Shown piece after piece: positions 48,842-57,835 of a DNA stretch of 64,000 bases. The notes below the pieces were generated by a model. The model had not been told where the DNA came from. It worked only from the letters and a program-made list of their open reading frames with translations, and did not search any database. The first letter of the stretch is position 1. Every line of letters begins with the position of its first letter. Source of the stretch: Nocardia vinacea NBRC 16497 (GTDB lineage Bacteria; Actinomycetota; Actinomycetes; Mycobacteriales; Mycobacteriaceae). The translations under genes and the position numbers were made by a program. The stretch spans positions 19,552 to 83,551 of the forward strand of contig NZ_BAGN01000167.1 in NCBI RefSeq assembly GCF_000308835.1. The letters are read 5' to 3'.

Positions 48842-49827
48842 TCACCATGCAATGGTGGAGGCAACGTCGAACGATCCTGCACCAGAACGTTCTCGTGAGC
48901 TCGGGACACCGGGCTGACGCCTACGGGCGCTGCAAGTCGTGCTGGGACTGGGCAACGATCAATCGCGATGGGAATGGTCGGACACCGAGGGCAGGTGCCA
49001 ATGGGTGGGGCGGGGGGTGCGGGGACGACGGTACGGGCCAATTCGGCCTCCGCGGCCTCCCGGACGTGGACGACGTCGGGTTTTCCGGCGACCAGGTCTT
49101 GTACGAAGATCTTGGCGCGGATCACCGGGCGTCGGTAGCGACGTTCACGGACTATCGCCCGATACATGAGCCGTCGTCTGCCCGGGTAGCGCCAACGAGC
49201 CCACGGCGCGCCCGGTCTGCTCAGGCGGAATGCGCCGACCACGAGCAGGGGCAGGAAGAACATGCCGAACAGGCCGGTCCAGATCTTGCCCTTGGCGATG
49301 ACGACTGCCGCCAGGCCCAGATTCACCACGGCGAAGCAGACGATGAGGATGCGGACTTCGGTGCTGGGGTCGCGGCGGAAGTCGTTGATGTCCAATAACC
49401 ACAGCGGGTGGAATCCGAGCAGCAGCAGTCCGGTCACCGCGAGCGCGACGAAGACCGCATCGACCGAGGTTCGGCCCTGTTCCTCCCAGTACACATCGCG
49501 CAGGTAGAAGATCAGCGCGAATTCGTCGAGGGTCAGCGCCGCGCCGACACCGAAGCCGGCGGCCAGCAGGCTCGCGGTGAGTGTGGTGGCGCTCTGGTAC
49601 ATGGTGACCATCCCGATGCCGGACAGCAGCACCAGGATGACCCCGAACACCATGTGGTGGATGTGCACACCGCCGGAGCGCAGATTGCCGGGCCACCAGC
49701 GAACCTGCTTGCGGATCAATCGGACGCTGAGCCGGATCAGCAGGAAGCCGACGATGAACCCGAGGAGGAAGCACAGCAGCGGAAGGCGGCCGTGCCCGAT
49801 CACATCTTCTTCGAGCCACCGTCGCAT
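48643..49827 (-). CDS. Multi-span integral membrane protein with 3' end antisense to the sigma gene
   Basis: 394 residues. The first 210 hold about six spans, with VHIHHMVFGVILVLLSG (about 53-69) and GFGVGAALTLDEFALIFYLR, an actinobacterial membrane family without known function. After about residue 250 (RRPVIRAKIFVQDLVAGKP) the sequence loses hydrophobic and conserved character. The last 66 codons run antisense to the sigma factor gene, and read as an antisense shadow. The true C-terminus is probably earlier, with a frameshift or lost stop, or the extra tail is real. Confidence 0.7.
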   Translation of the reverse strand: MRRWLEEDVIGHGRLPLLCFLLGFIVGFLLIRLSVRLIRKQVRWWPGNLRSGGVHIHHMVFGVILVLLSGIGMVTMYQSATTLTASLLAAGFGVGAALTLDEFALIFYLRDVYWEEQGRTSVDAVFVALAVTGLLLLGFHPLWLLDINDFRRDPSTEVRILIVCFAVVNLGLAAVVIAKGKIWTGLFGMFFLPLLVVGAFRLSRPGAPWARWRYPGRRRLMYRAIVRERRYRRPVIRAKIFVQDLVAGKPDVVHVREAAEAELARTVVPAPPAPPIGTCPRCPTIPIAIDRCPVPARLAAPVGVSPVSRAHENVLVQDRSTLPPPLHGDQASSAACGRRAGSESRSMAAILSSTMVKAISETVLPSAVLSNPAAPLTRTGCEAKALAARWKASS

Positions 49828-49857
49828 GGCCGCCTACAAACCTCCGCCCGTATCGCC

Positions 49858-52281
49858 CTACTGCCCGAAACCGGCCCGCCGTAGCGCATCCGCCATCGAA
49901 CCGCTCGGTGCGGGCGCGTTGCGCCGCTGGTTGCGGCCCTGATTCTGCTGTCGGCCCTGGCCCTGCTGCTTACCCTGTCCATTCTGCCGCTGTCCGCCGC
50001 GATCCTGCCCGCCGCCGCGACCACCTTGGCCACGGCCGCGACCGCCGTCGCCCTTGGTCGCCGTACCCGGCTCGTCGTCCAGCCGCAGCGACAGCCCGAT
50101 GCGCTGGCGTGCGACGTCGACCTCGAGCACCTTCACCTTGACGACATCGCCGGATTTCACGACCTCGCGCGGATCCTTGACGAAGTTGTGCGACATGGCC
50201 GAGACGTGCACGAGTCCGTCCTGGTGCACACCGATATCGACGAACGCACCGAATGCGGCCACATTGGTGACCACACCCTCGAGCACCATGCCCGGCTCCA
50301 GATCCGCGACCTTCTCCACACCCGCCGCGAATTCGGCGGTCTTGAATTCCGGACGCGGGTCCCGCCCCGGCTTCTCGAGTTCGGAGATGATGTCGGTGAC
50401 AGTGGGGATACCGAACTTCTCATCGGTGAACTCGGCGGCCCGCAGCGAGCGCAAGGTCGTGGTGTTGCCGATCAGTTCCGCCATGCCGCGTCCGGTCGAT
50501 TCCAGGATGCGCCGCACCACCGGATAGGCCTCGGGGTGCACGGCGGAGGTGTCGAGCGGGTCGTCGCCGCCGCGGATGCGCAGGAAGCCCGCGCACTGTT
50601 CGAAGGCCTTGGGGCCCAGGCGCGGCACGTCGAGCAGCGCGGTGCGGCTGCGGAACGGGCCGTGCTGATCACGGTACGCCACAATGCTTTCGGCGATCGA
50701 ATTGGCAATACCGGACACCCGCGACAACAGCGGCACCGACGCGGTATTCACATCGACACCGACCGCGTTCACCGCATCCTCGACCACCGCGCCCAGCGAG
50801 CGGGCCAGCAGGGTTTCGGAGACATCGTGCTGGTACTGACCGACGCCGATGGACTTCGGGTCGATCTTCACCAGCTCGGCCAGCGGGTCCTGCAGACGAC
50901 GGGCGATGGATACCGCACCGCGCAGCGAGACATCCATATCCGGTAGTTCCTGCGAGGCGTACGCCGATGCGGAGTACACCGACGCGCCCGCCTCGGAGAC
51001 CACGATCTTGGTCGGCTTGTTCTCCGGAATCCGCGAAATCAGCTCGGCGGCAAGGGCATCGGTCTCACGCGAGGCGGTGCCGTTGCCGATGGCAATGAGC
51101 TCGACGCCGAACCGGGCGACCAGCGCGCCGAGTACGGCCAAGGACTTCTCGGTCTGGCCCTGCGGCTTGTGCGGGTAGATGACCTCGGTCGCGACGACCT
51201 TGCCGGTGGCGTCGACGACGGCGACCTTCACACCGGTGCGGTAGCCCGGATCCAGGCCCATGGTGGTGCGGGTACCCGCGGGCGCCGCCAGCAGCAAGTC
51301 GCGCAGATTGGCGGCGAAGATGTCGACGGCGTCCTTCTCGGCGGCCTGGCGCAGGCGCATGCGGGTATCGATGCCAAGGCTCACTTGGAGTTTCGTGCGC
51401 CACGCCCAGCGCACCGTATCCAGCAGCCAAGTGTCGGCGGCCCGGCCGCGATCGGCGATATCGAACTTCACCGCGATGCGGCCCTCGTAGATCGACCGCT
51501 CGCCCGGTTCCAACTCCTCGGTGTCGGGTTCGAGCTGCAGCTGCAGGATCTCTTCCTTCTCACCGCGCAGCAGCGCGAGGATCCGGTGCGAGGGCAGCTT
51601 GCCGAACGGCTCGCTGAATTCGAAGTAGTCGGCGAACTTCGCGCCCGCCTCCTCCTTACCCGGCCGCACACTCGAGCTGACCTGGCCGCGGTTCCACATC
51701 AGCTCACGCAGCTCGCCGACCAGGTCGGCATCCTCCGCGAAACGCTCGACCAGAATGGCGCGAGCGCCGTCGAGCTGTTCGGCGGTGTACTGCGCGGGAT
51801 CGGTGGTCGGATCGCCGATCAGCGCATCGGCGACGGGCTCGTGACCGGCCTCGCGGGCGATCTGCGCCTTGGTGCGCCGCTTCGGCTTGTACGGCAGGTA
51901 GATGTCCTCGAGGCGGGCCTTGGTCTCGGCCGTCATCAGCTGCCCGAGCAGCGCGTCGTCGAGTTTGCCCTGGCCCTTGATGGATTCGATGATCGCGCCG
52001 CGGCGCTCGTCGAGTTCACGCAGGTAGGTCAGGCGCTCGTCGAGCTGGCGGAGCTGGGCGTCATCGAGGCCACCGGTGACCTCTTTTCGGTACCGCGCGA
52101 TGAAAGGCACCGTCGAACCCGCATCCAGCAGCTCGACGGCGGCCCGAACCTGGGTCTCGCGCACGCCGAGTTCATCGGCGATGCGCCGGCCCACACTGGC
52201 CAGAGCTGTGGTCGCGGCCGGTGCGGCGGCGGTCGTGTCGGTGTTCGTCGCTGAACTGGCGATCTCGGGCGCTGTCGTCAC
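49858..52281 (-). CDS. tex: Tex family S1 RNA-binding protein
   Basis: 807 residues from GTG 52281; the frame runs to 52527 but those residues do not belong to the family. Order: N-terminal helical Tex domain (VPFIARYRKEVTGGLDD), YqgF-like RNase-H fold (MGLDPGYRTGVKVAVVD), helix-hairpin-helix (VPRLGPKAFEQCAGFLRI), S1 domain (VVTNVAAFGAFVDIGVHQDG). A Gly/Gln/Arg-rich tail of about 60 residues follows, suited to RNA binding. Tex affects transcription and RNA turnover. It lies 242 bases from the acyl-CoA ligase pair. Confidence 0.95.
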   Translation of the reverse strand: MTTAPEIASSATNTDTTAAAPAATTALASVGRRIADELGVRETQVRAAVELLDAGSTVPFIARYRKEVTGGLDDAQLRQLDERLTYLRELDERRGAIIESIKGQGKLDDALLGQLMTAETKARLEDIYLPYKPKRRTKAQIAREAGHEPVADALIGDPTTDPAQYTAEQLDGARAILVERFAEDADLVGELRELMWNRGQVSSSVRPGKEEAGAKFADYFEFSEPFGKLPSHRILALLRGEKEEILQLQLEPDTEELEPGERSIYEGRIAVKFDIADRGRAADTWLLDTVRWAWRTKLQVSLGIDTRMRLRQAAEKDAVDIFAANLRDLLLAAPAGTRTTMGLDPGYRTGVKVAVVDATGKVVATEVIYPHKPQGQTEKSLAVLGALVARFGVELIAIGNGTASRETDALAAELISRIPENKPTKIVVSEAGASVYSASAYASQELPDMDVSLRGAVSIARRLQDPLAELVKIDPKSIGVGQYQHDVSETLLARSLGAVVEDAVNAVGVDVNTASVPLLSRVSGIANSIAESIVAYRDQHGPFRSRTALLDVPRLGPKAFEQCAGFLRIRGGDDPLDTSAVHPEAYPVVRRILESTGRGMAELIGNTTTLRSLRAAEFTDEKFGIPTVTDIISELEKPGRDPRPEFKTAEFAAGVEKVADLEPGMVLEGVVTNVAAFGAFVDIGVHQDGLVHVSAMSHNFVKDPREVVKSGDVVKVKVLEVDVARQRIGLSLRLDDEPGTATKGDGGRGRGQGGRGGGQDRGGQRQNGQGKQQGQGRQQNQGRNQRRNAPAPSGSMADALRRAGFGQ

Positions 52282-52523
52282 GCCCGAGAGACTACCGTTG
52301 TCGCCTGACAAACGGCCCATGCCCAGGTAAACCGGCCTGCCGATGCCCCGAATCGTGCGGTGCCAGTGCTGGTCCGGGAGATCGGATTGAGGACTTGGAC
52401 AACTCGCGCTCCCGCCTTCGGACCGCGACGACTGATTTCGTGAGCACATGGGTAACTCGTCGGGGACGTCCAAGACTCTGCCGACAACTCGACCGCCGGC
52501 CCGCGACGAAAGTCTTCGAGCAC

Positions 52524-54170
52524 TCACGACCGGCCAAAGGCCCGGGGAGGCGGGGGAGCGAGCAGTTCTGCAGCCAACTCACGCATTTCGGCCTTGCGGA
52601 TCTTGCCGGTGACAGTCATCGGGAACTCCTCGACGATGTGCACGTAGCGCGGGATCTTGAAATGCGCGAGCTTGCCGGTACAGAAAGCGCGGATCGCGTC
52701 GGCGTCCAATGGTGTTGCGCCGTCCTTCATTCGGATCCAGGCCATCAGCTCCTCGCCGTATTTCGGGTCGGGGACGCCGATCACCTGGGCATCGAGGATG
52801 TCCGGATGGGTGTAGAGGAATTCCTCGATCTCGCGCGGGTAGATGTTCTCGCCGCCGCGGATCACCATATCCTTGATCCGACCGGTGATCGCGAGATACC
52901 CGTCGTCGTCCATGACGCCGATATCGCCGGTGTGCATCCAGCGGGCGGCATCGATGGCCTCGGCGGTCTTCTCGGGTTCGGACCAGTAGCCGAGCATGAC
53001 CGAATAGCCGCGGGTGCACAGCTCGCCGGCTTCGCCGCGCGGCACGGTCAAACCTGTTGCGGGGTCGATGATTTTGACCTCCAGGTGTGGGCCGACCCGG
53101 CCGACGGTCGCAGTGCGGCGGTCGATGCCGTCGTCGCGACGGGTCTGGGTCGATACCGGGGAGGTTTCGGTCATGCCGTAGCAGATGCAGACCTCGCTCA
53201 TGCTCATGCGATCGATCACCCGCTTCATCACCTCGACCGGGCAGGGTGATCCGGCCATGATGCCCGTGCGCAGGCTGGAAAGGTCGACCTGTTTGCCCGA
53301 ATCCAGTTCCGCGAGTATGGCGATGAACATCGTCGGTACGCCGTAGAGCGAGGTGCACCGCTCCGCGGCGACCGCATCCAAAGTTGCGACCGGGTCGAAC
53401 GCGGGTGCCGGAATCACCACGGCCGCACCGTGGCTGGTGCTTGCCAGGTTGCCCATGACCATGCCGAAGCAGTGGTAAAACGGCACCGGCACGCAGATCC
53501 GATCCTGTTCGGTATAGCCGCAGAGTTCACCGACGAAGTAGCCGTTGTTGAGAATGTTGTGGTGGCTCAACGTCGCCCCCTTGGGGAAACCCGTTGTGCC
53601 GGAGGTGTACTGGATATTGATCGGGTCGTCCATGGATAACGTCGCGGCGATCTGCGCAAGTCGTCCGGCGTCGATATCGGACTGCGCCACCGCATCCCAT
53701 TCGGGAGTACCGAGTACCAGGACCTGTTCCAGGCCAGGACAATTCGGCCGGACCTGCTCGATCATGGCGACGTAGTTCGAGGCCTTGAATTCCGGCGCGG
53801 CGATCAGCATGCGCACACCGGCTTGGCGCAGCACATATTCCAGTTCGCTGGTGCGGTAGGCCGGATTGATATTGACCAGAATCGCACCGAGTTTCGCGGT
53901 CGCGTACTGGGTGAGGAACCATTCCGCACAGTTCGGGGCCCAGATGCCGACCCGGTCGCCCTTGGCGATACCGCGTTCGGCCAATCCGGTGGCAAGTGCG
54001 TCGATCGCGGCCGCCAGTTCGCGATAGGTCCAGCGGCGACCGGATGGACAGTCCACCAGGGCTTCTCGGTCCGCATAGGCGGCGGCCATGCGGTCGAAAT
54101 CATCGCCGATGGTGTCGCCGAGCAGCGGGGTTTCCGCGGTGCCCGATGTGTAACTCGCCAGTGCGGACAT
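52524..54170 (-). CDS. Acyl-CoA synthetase (FadD-type, AMP-forming)
   Basis: 548 residues. The P-loop YTSGTTGFPKGATLSH, YGMTETSPV, the hinge ITGRIKDMVIRGGENIYP and the catalytic lysine region in VTGKIRKAEM show an intact ANL-family ligase. It adenylates a fatty acid and transfers it to CoA; close relatives prefer medium-chain acids. Cytoplasmic. The start overlaps the upstream ligase stop by one base (TAATG), so both are translated from one message. The LuxR regulator divergent to the pair may control them. Confidence 0.9.
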   Translation of the reverse strand: MSALASYTSGTAETPLLGDTIGDDFDRMAAAYADREALVDCPSGRRWTYRELAAAIDALATGLAERGIAKGDRVGIWAPNCAEWFLTQYATAKLGAILVNINPAYRTSELEYVLRQAGVRMLIAAPEFKASNYVAMIEQVRPNCPGLEQVLVLGTPEWDAVAQSDIDAGRLAQIAATLSMDDPINIQYTSGTTGFPKGATLSHHNILNNGYFVGELCGYTEQDRICVPVPFYHCFGMVMGNLASTSHGAAVVIPAPAFDPVATLDAVAAERCTSLYGVPTMFIAILAELDSGKQVDLSSLRTGIMAGSPCPVEVMKRVIDRMSMSEVCICYGMTETSPVSTQTRRDDGIDRRTATVGRVGPHLEVKIIDPATGLTVPRGEAGELCTRGYSVMLGYWSEPEKTAEAIDAARWMHTGDIGVMDDDGYLAITGRIKDMVIRGGENIYPREIEEFLYTHPDILDAQVIGVPDPKYGEELMAWIRMKDGATPLDADAIRAFCTGKLAHFKIPRYVHIVEEFPMTVTGKIRKAEMRELAAELLAPPPPRAFGRS

Positions 54171-55810
54171 TACCGAACCCCCTGCTGCCGCAGGATGAAC
54201 CGCTGCACCTTGCCGCTGGGCGTCTTGGGCAGGGCGTCCACGAAATGCACCTTGCGTGGATACGCGTGCGCGGCGAACTTGCGTTTCACCAAGGTCTGCA
54301 ATTCGGCCTCGAGTTCGCTATTCCCTTCGAAACCGTTGCGCAGCACCACGAATGCCTCGAGCACTTCGCCACGCAATTCGTCGGGCATGCCGACCACCGC
54401 GGCCTCGACCACCCGCTCATCCAGCACCAGCACGCTTTCGACCTCGAACGGGCCGATGCGGTAACCGGCCATGATGATCACATCGTCGTCGCGAGCCGAG
54501 AAATGGAAGAAACCGTCCGCATCCTGGGATCCGGCGTCCCCGGTCAGATACCAACGGCCGTCGGCGGTATAGCGCTGCGCGGTGCGTTCCGGGGCATCGA
54601 GGTAGCCGAGGAACCACAGCAGCGGACTGCGTCGAGTATCGATGGCGACTCGGCCCAGTTCGCCGACCGGCGCTTCGACGTCGGCGACGTCCGTGAGCAC
54701 CGCGCAATGCCATCCGGGCATCGTCCGGCCCATCGAGCCCGCGGGTGTGTCCACCCGCAGCGCGTCGTGCCAAGAATTGCAGATGAGCATGCCGTGCTCG
54801 GTCTGCCCGTAATGGTCGCGCACCGCAACTCCGAGTGTTTCGACCGACCACGTCACCACATCCGGGGTGAGCGGTTCGCCCGCCGAGGACGCCCGCCGCA
54901 ACCGGAGATCCGTCGGGGCGGTGGCACTATCGGCACGCAACGCGCGGTAGACCGTCGGCGCGGCGGTGAAGTTGGTTACGCCGAACCGTTCGAGCACCTG
55001 CCAGGTCAGCGGCGCAGAGAAGGCGGCATGCAGCAGCAGACTGCGAATACCGGAGGCCAGCGGGCTCAGAATCGCCCAGTACAGCCCGTACGCCCAACCC
55101 GGATCCGCCGCATTCCAATAGACGTCGTCCGCTCGCACGTCCAGCGAAAACTCCTGGTACGCATGGAATGCCGCGAGTGCCCGCACCGGAATCGGCACGC
55201 CCTTCGGAGTGCCCGTCGTGCCGCTGGTGAACAACTGCACCAAAAGCCCATCCCCGCCGACCGCCACCGCGGCCGCGCGCGGATCGTCGGCGGAGTAAGC
55301 GGCGAGCAGATCCGCAAACCGCGGCGGCGCCTCGGCGACTGCCCGGTCGTTCCCGGCAATGATGACGCGCCAGGGCGGATCGGCCGGGATGCCGTCGCCC
55401 GGCACCAACTTTGTCGCCTGATCCGCGTCGGCGATGACGATCGTCGTGCCGCTCGCCTCGAGCCGGAAGGCGATGGCGGGTGGGGCGAATGCGGTGAAGA
55501 GCGGGACGTGGACCGCGCCGCGACGCCAGATGCCCAGCAGTGCGACCACCAGGTCGGCGGATTTCGACATCAGGGTGGCGACGCGGTCGCCGGGTTCGAC
55601 GCCGAGGTCGGCGAGGGCGACGGCGAAGCGCTGGGAGCGCTCGCGCAACTCACCGTAGGTGAGGTCGGTCGAGGTCAGGTCGGGGTCGACGATGGTGAAC
55701 GCGATGCGGTCGGCGGGGTGCCGGTCGCACAGCAGATCCGCTGCGCTGACGTCGGGTCCGTCGTAGGTCTCCAGTAGCTCGCGCACGCGCGCGTTCAGGT
55801 CCGCGGTCAT
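54170..55810 (-). CDS. AMP-binding acyl-CoA synthetase, second ligase of the pair
   Basis: 546 residues from ATG 55810 (AGGAG upstream; the frame extends 19 codons further). LFTSGTTGTPKGVPIP is the P-loop, then YGQTEHGM, FSARDDDVIIMAGYRIGPFEVES for the hinge and LPKTPSGKVQRFILR with the catalytic lysine. Its closer relatives are acetyl- and medium-chain acyl-CoA synthetases. Two overlapping ligase genes suggest that two acids, or two steps of one pathway, are activated together. Confidence 0.9.
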   Translation of the reverse strand: MTADLNARVRELLETYDGPDVSAADLLCDRHPADRIAFTIVDPDLTSTDLTYGELRERSQRFAVALADLGVEPGDRVATLMSKSADLVVALLGIWRRGAVHVPLFTAFAPPAIAFRLEASGTTIVIADADQATKLVPGDGIPADPPWRVIIAGNDRAVAEAPPRFADLLAAYSADDPRAAAVAVGGDGLLVQLFTSGTTGTPKGVPIPVRALAAFHAYQEFSLDVRADDVYWNAADPGWAYGLYWAILSPLASGIRSLLLHAAFSAPLTWQVLERFGVTNFTAAPTVYRALRADSATAPTDLRLRRASSAGEPLTPDVVTWSVETLGVAVRDHYGQTEHGMLICNSWHDALRVDTPAGSMGRTMPGWHCAVLTDVADVEAPVGELGRVAIDTRRSPLLWFLGYLDAPERTAQRYTADGRWYLTGDAGSQDADGFFHFSARDDDVIIMAGYRIGPFEVESVLVLDERVVEAAVVGMPDELRGEVLEAFVVLRNGFEGNSELEAELQTLVKRKFAAHAYPRKVHFVDALPKTPSGKVQRFILRQQGVR

Positions 55811-55857
55811 CTCGCCTCTCCTCATCGGTGATCCAGGCCACCTCGTCTCCAATAGGA

Positions 55858-55915
55858 TGTGGGTCACATCGTGTTCGGCACTACCCCCGAAAAGGGGTGA
55901 GTCTTTTGACCCACA
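55858..55915. promoter_or_regulatory. Inverted repeat and SD hairpin between ligase operon and luxR-type gene
   Basis: TGTGGGTCA (55858-55866) and TGACCCACA (55907-55915) are perfect inverted arms separated by 40 bases. Between them CCCC (55884-55888) can pair with GGGG (55894-55897) around a GAAA-containing loop, covering the ribosome site of the regulator gene. These could be an operator pair and a translation hairpin. Confidence 0.4.
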
Positions 55916-56760
55916 CCACCGCGCTGCTGCGGCCGCGTGACGGCGACGCGCTGCGCGCCGAGATCCGATGGGTGGCGAATAAAGCGGGCGTGCCGGTGGT
56001 TTTCGGCGGCGAGGTGCACAATGATGCGCTGCTGCTCACCGAATTCGTCGGCACCGTCACCAATGGCCTGCGCGGACTGACCGTGCTACGCACCTCCGGG
56101 CTGGGCGGCCGGGTGATGGATATGCGCCGCCCAGCCTCGGTCGCCGACTACCGCAATGCCGCCGAGATCACCCACCACTACGACGGTCCGGTCTCCGGCG
56201 AACGCATCCGCTCGGTGCTAGCGGTGCCCGTGGTGGTCGACGATCGCTCCCGCGCGGTGCTCTATGCCGCCAATCGTGGCGGCACACCGCTCGGCGACCG
56301 CACCGCCGATCTGGTCGTCGCGGCCAGCCGACGCCTGGCCACCGAAATCACCATCCGCGACGAGGTGGACCGCCGCCTGCGCCTGCTGGAAATAACCACT
56401 CCCGCGCCCGAGACCGCGCCCGCCGTCGCCGAGGAACTCCGCGAGATCAATGCCGAACTCCGCGGCGCGGCGCGCTCGGCCGAGGACGAACGCCTACGCG
56501 AACGCCTGCACTCGGTGTGTGAACGCCTCACCCGAGTCCTGGTCGGCGACTCACCCGCGGATGCCCCGCGCCTGTCCCGACGGGAACTCGACGTGCTGTC
56601 CCAGATCGCGCTCGGTTGCACCAATCACGAAGCTGCCCAACGCCTTTCGCTCGGCCCGGAAACGGTCAAGAGCTATCTGCGCAACGCGATGACCAAACTC
56701 GACGCACACTCCCGCCACGAAGCCGTTGTCACCGCTCGGCGCTTCGGTCTGCTGCCCTGA
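55897..56760 (+). CDS. GAF-domain LuxR-type transcriptional regulator
   Basis: 287 residues. A GAF-like sensor domain (about 12-165, with SGERIRSVLAVPVVVDD), a charged coiled linker (EELREINAELRGAARSAEDE) and a C-terminal LuxR helix-turn-helix (LSRRELDVLSQIALGCTN then LGPETVKSYLRNAMTKL). GTG 55897 is the usual choice, but TTG 55906 has the better-spaced AAGGGG site. It is divergent from the two acyl-CoA ligases, which it probably regulates in response to a small molecule bound by GAF. Confidence 0.85.
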   Translation: MSLLTHTTALLRPRDGDALRAEIRWVANKAGVPVVFGGEVHNDALLLTEFVGTVTNGLRGLTVLRTSGLGGRVMDMRRPASVADYRNAAEITHHYDGPVSGERIRSVLAVPVVVDDRSRAVLYAANRGGTPLGDRTADLVVAASRRLATEITIRDEVDRRLRLLEITTPAPETAPAVAEELREINAELRGAARSAEDERLRERLHSVCERLTRVLVGDSPADAPRLSRRELDVLSQIALGCTNHEAAQRLSLGPETVKSYLRNAMTKLDAHSRHEAVVTARRFGLLP

Positions 56761-56773
56761 CTCGGGCCGTTGA

Positions 56774-57043
56774 TCACCGGCCGCCGGTGCAAACCCCTTC
56801 GGGGGTGTACTGGCATGGGCGCTCGTTCCGGCCCTTGTATTGCCCGTGATTGCTACTGCGGCCGCGCTGACCTGCGCCATAGCCGCCCCGGCCGGCATCC
56901 GGATCATGCGTATCCCGATCCGCGGCAACTCTGACTACGACGAGTTCCGGCGCCACCAGATCCGATAAGACCATCATGGCGCCACCGATGAGAGTCGAGG
57001 CCATCGCTCGACGCACCATCCCGAACCGAGCCACTGTCACCAT
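56774..57043 (-). CDS. Small exported protein of unknown family
   Basis: 89 residues from ATG 57043, with AGGTGG 3 nt upstream. A basic N-terminus then a hydrophobic stretch (about 15-38, MASTLIGGAMMVLSDLVA) suggests export or anchoring. The rest is Gly/Arg-rich and ends CQYTPEGVCTGGR, with two cysteines that could form a disulfide. No family recognised. A perfect 25-bp palindrome lies 22 bases upstream. Same strand as trmD, but the 79-base gap with the palindrome suggests its own promoter. Confidence 0.55.
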   Translation of the reverse strand: MVTVARFGMVRRAMASTLIGGAMMVLSDLVAPELVVVRVAADRDTHDPDAGRGGYGAGQRGRSSNHGQYKGRNERPCQYTPEGVCTGGR

Positions 57044-57064
57044 AGCCACCTGCCGTTGTTCACC

Positions 57065-57089
57065 GTTGATTAATGTGCCGTTAATCAAC
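57065..57089 (-). promoter_or_regulatory. Perfect AT-rich palindrome, likely operator
   Basis: GTTGATTAA and TTAATCAAC are perfect 9-bp inverted arms with a 7-nt spacer. It is AT-rich in a GC-rich genome and lies 22 bases upstream of the small exported protein gene. The size suits a dimeric repressor such as TetR. It is less likely to be the trmD terminator because the stem is AT-rich. Confidence 0.5.
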
Positions 57090-57121
57090 GATACATTCGA
57101 TAGGGCGTCGAGTCTGCAGTT

Positions 57122-57802
57122 TCAGTCGTCAAGCAAATCCGGACGTCGTTCGCGCGTACGGGCAAGGGACTGTTCGCGTCGCCACGCGGCGACCTTGGCG
57201 TGATCACCGGACAGCAGGATCGGCGGCACTTCGAGACCGCGCCAGGAGACGGGGCGCGTATAGCTCGGCCCCTCGAGCAGCCCATCGGAGAACGAATCCT
57301 CTTGGTGGGACTGCTGATTGCCGAGAACGCCAGGGAGTAGGCGGACCACGGCCTCGGCCATCACGAGGACTGCGGCTTCACCACCGATCAGAACGTAGTC
57401 GCCGATGCTGACCTCTTCGACACGGACCCGGCGGGCGGCATCGTCGAAGACACGTTGATCGATGCCTTCGTAACGGCCGCAAGCGAATACGAGGTGCTGC
57501 TCGCTCGCCCAGCGTTGCGCGGTGGCTTGCGTGAAGGGCACTCCGGCGGGAGTCGGCACCACGAGCAGGGCGTCGTCGGGGCATACCTCGTCGAGGGCGT
57601 CACCCCAGACAGTCGGCTTCATGACCATGCCCGGCCCACCGCCGTAGGGTGAATCGTCGACGGACTTGTGCACGTCGTGCGTCCAGCGACGCAAATCGTG
57701 CACGTCGAGGGAGATCAGGCCCTTGTCGATGGCCTTGCCAAGCAACGCCGTTCGCAGCGGCTCCAGATACTCCGGAAAAATCGTGACGACATCGAGTTTC
57801 AT
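57122..57802 (-). CDS. trmD: tRNA (guanine37-N1)-methyltransferase
   Basis: 226 residues. SPOUT fold with GGGPGMVMKP, CGRYEGIDQRV and the knot SIGDYVLIGGEAAVLVMAEA. It makes m1G37 in tRNAs and prevents frameshifting. It is last in the rpsP-khpA-rimM-trmD order, 33 bases after rimM. Length normal. Confidence 0.97.
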   Translation of the reverse strand: MKLDVVTIFPEYLEPLRTALLGKAIDKGLISLDVHDLRRWTHDVHKSVDDSPYGGGPGMVMKPTVWGDALDEVCPDDALLVVPTPAGVPFTQATAQRWASEQHLVFACGRYEGIDQRVFDDAARRVRVEEVSIGDYVLIGGEAAVLVMAEAVVRLLPGVLGNQQSHQEDSFSDGLLEGPSYTRPVSWRGLEVPPILLSGDHAKVAAWRREQSLARTRERRPDLLDD

Positions 57803-57835
57803 GCTGTCCTCTGTTTCCGGTGGATCGGCGATCCG

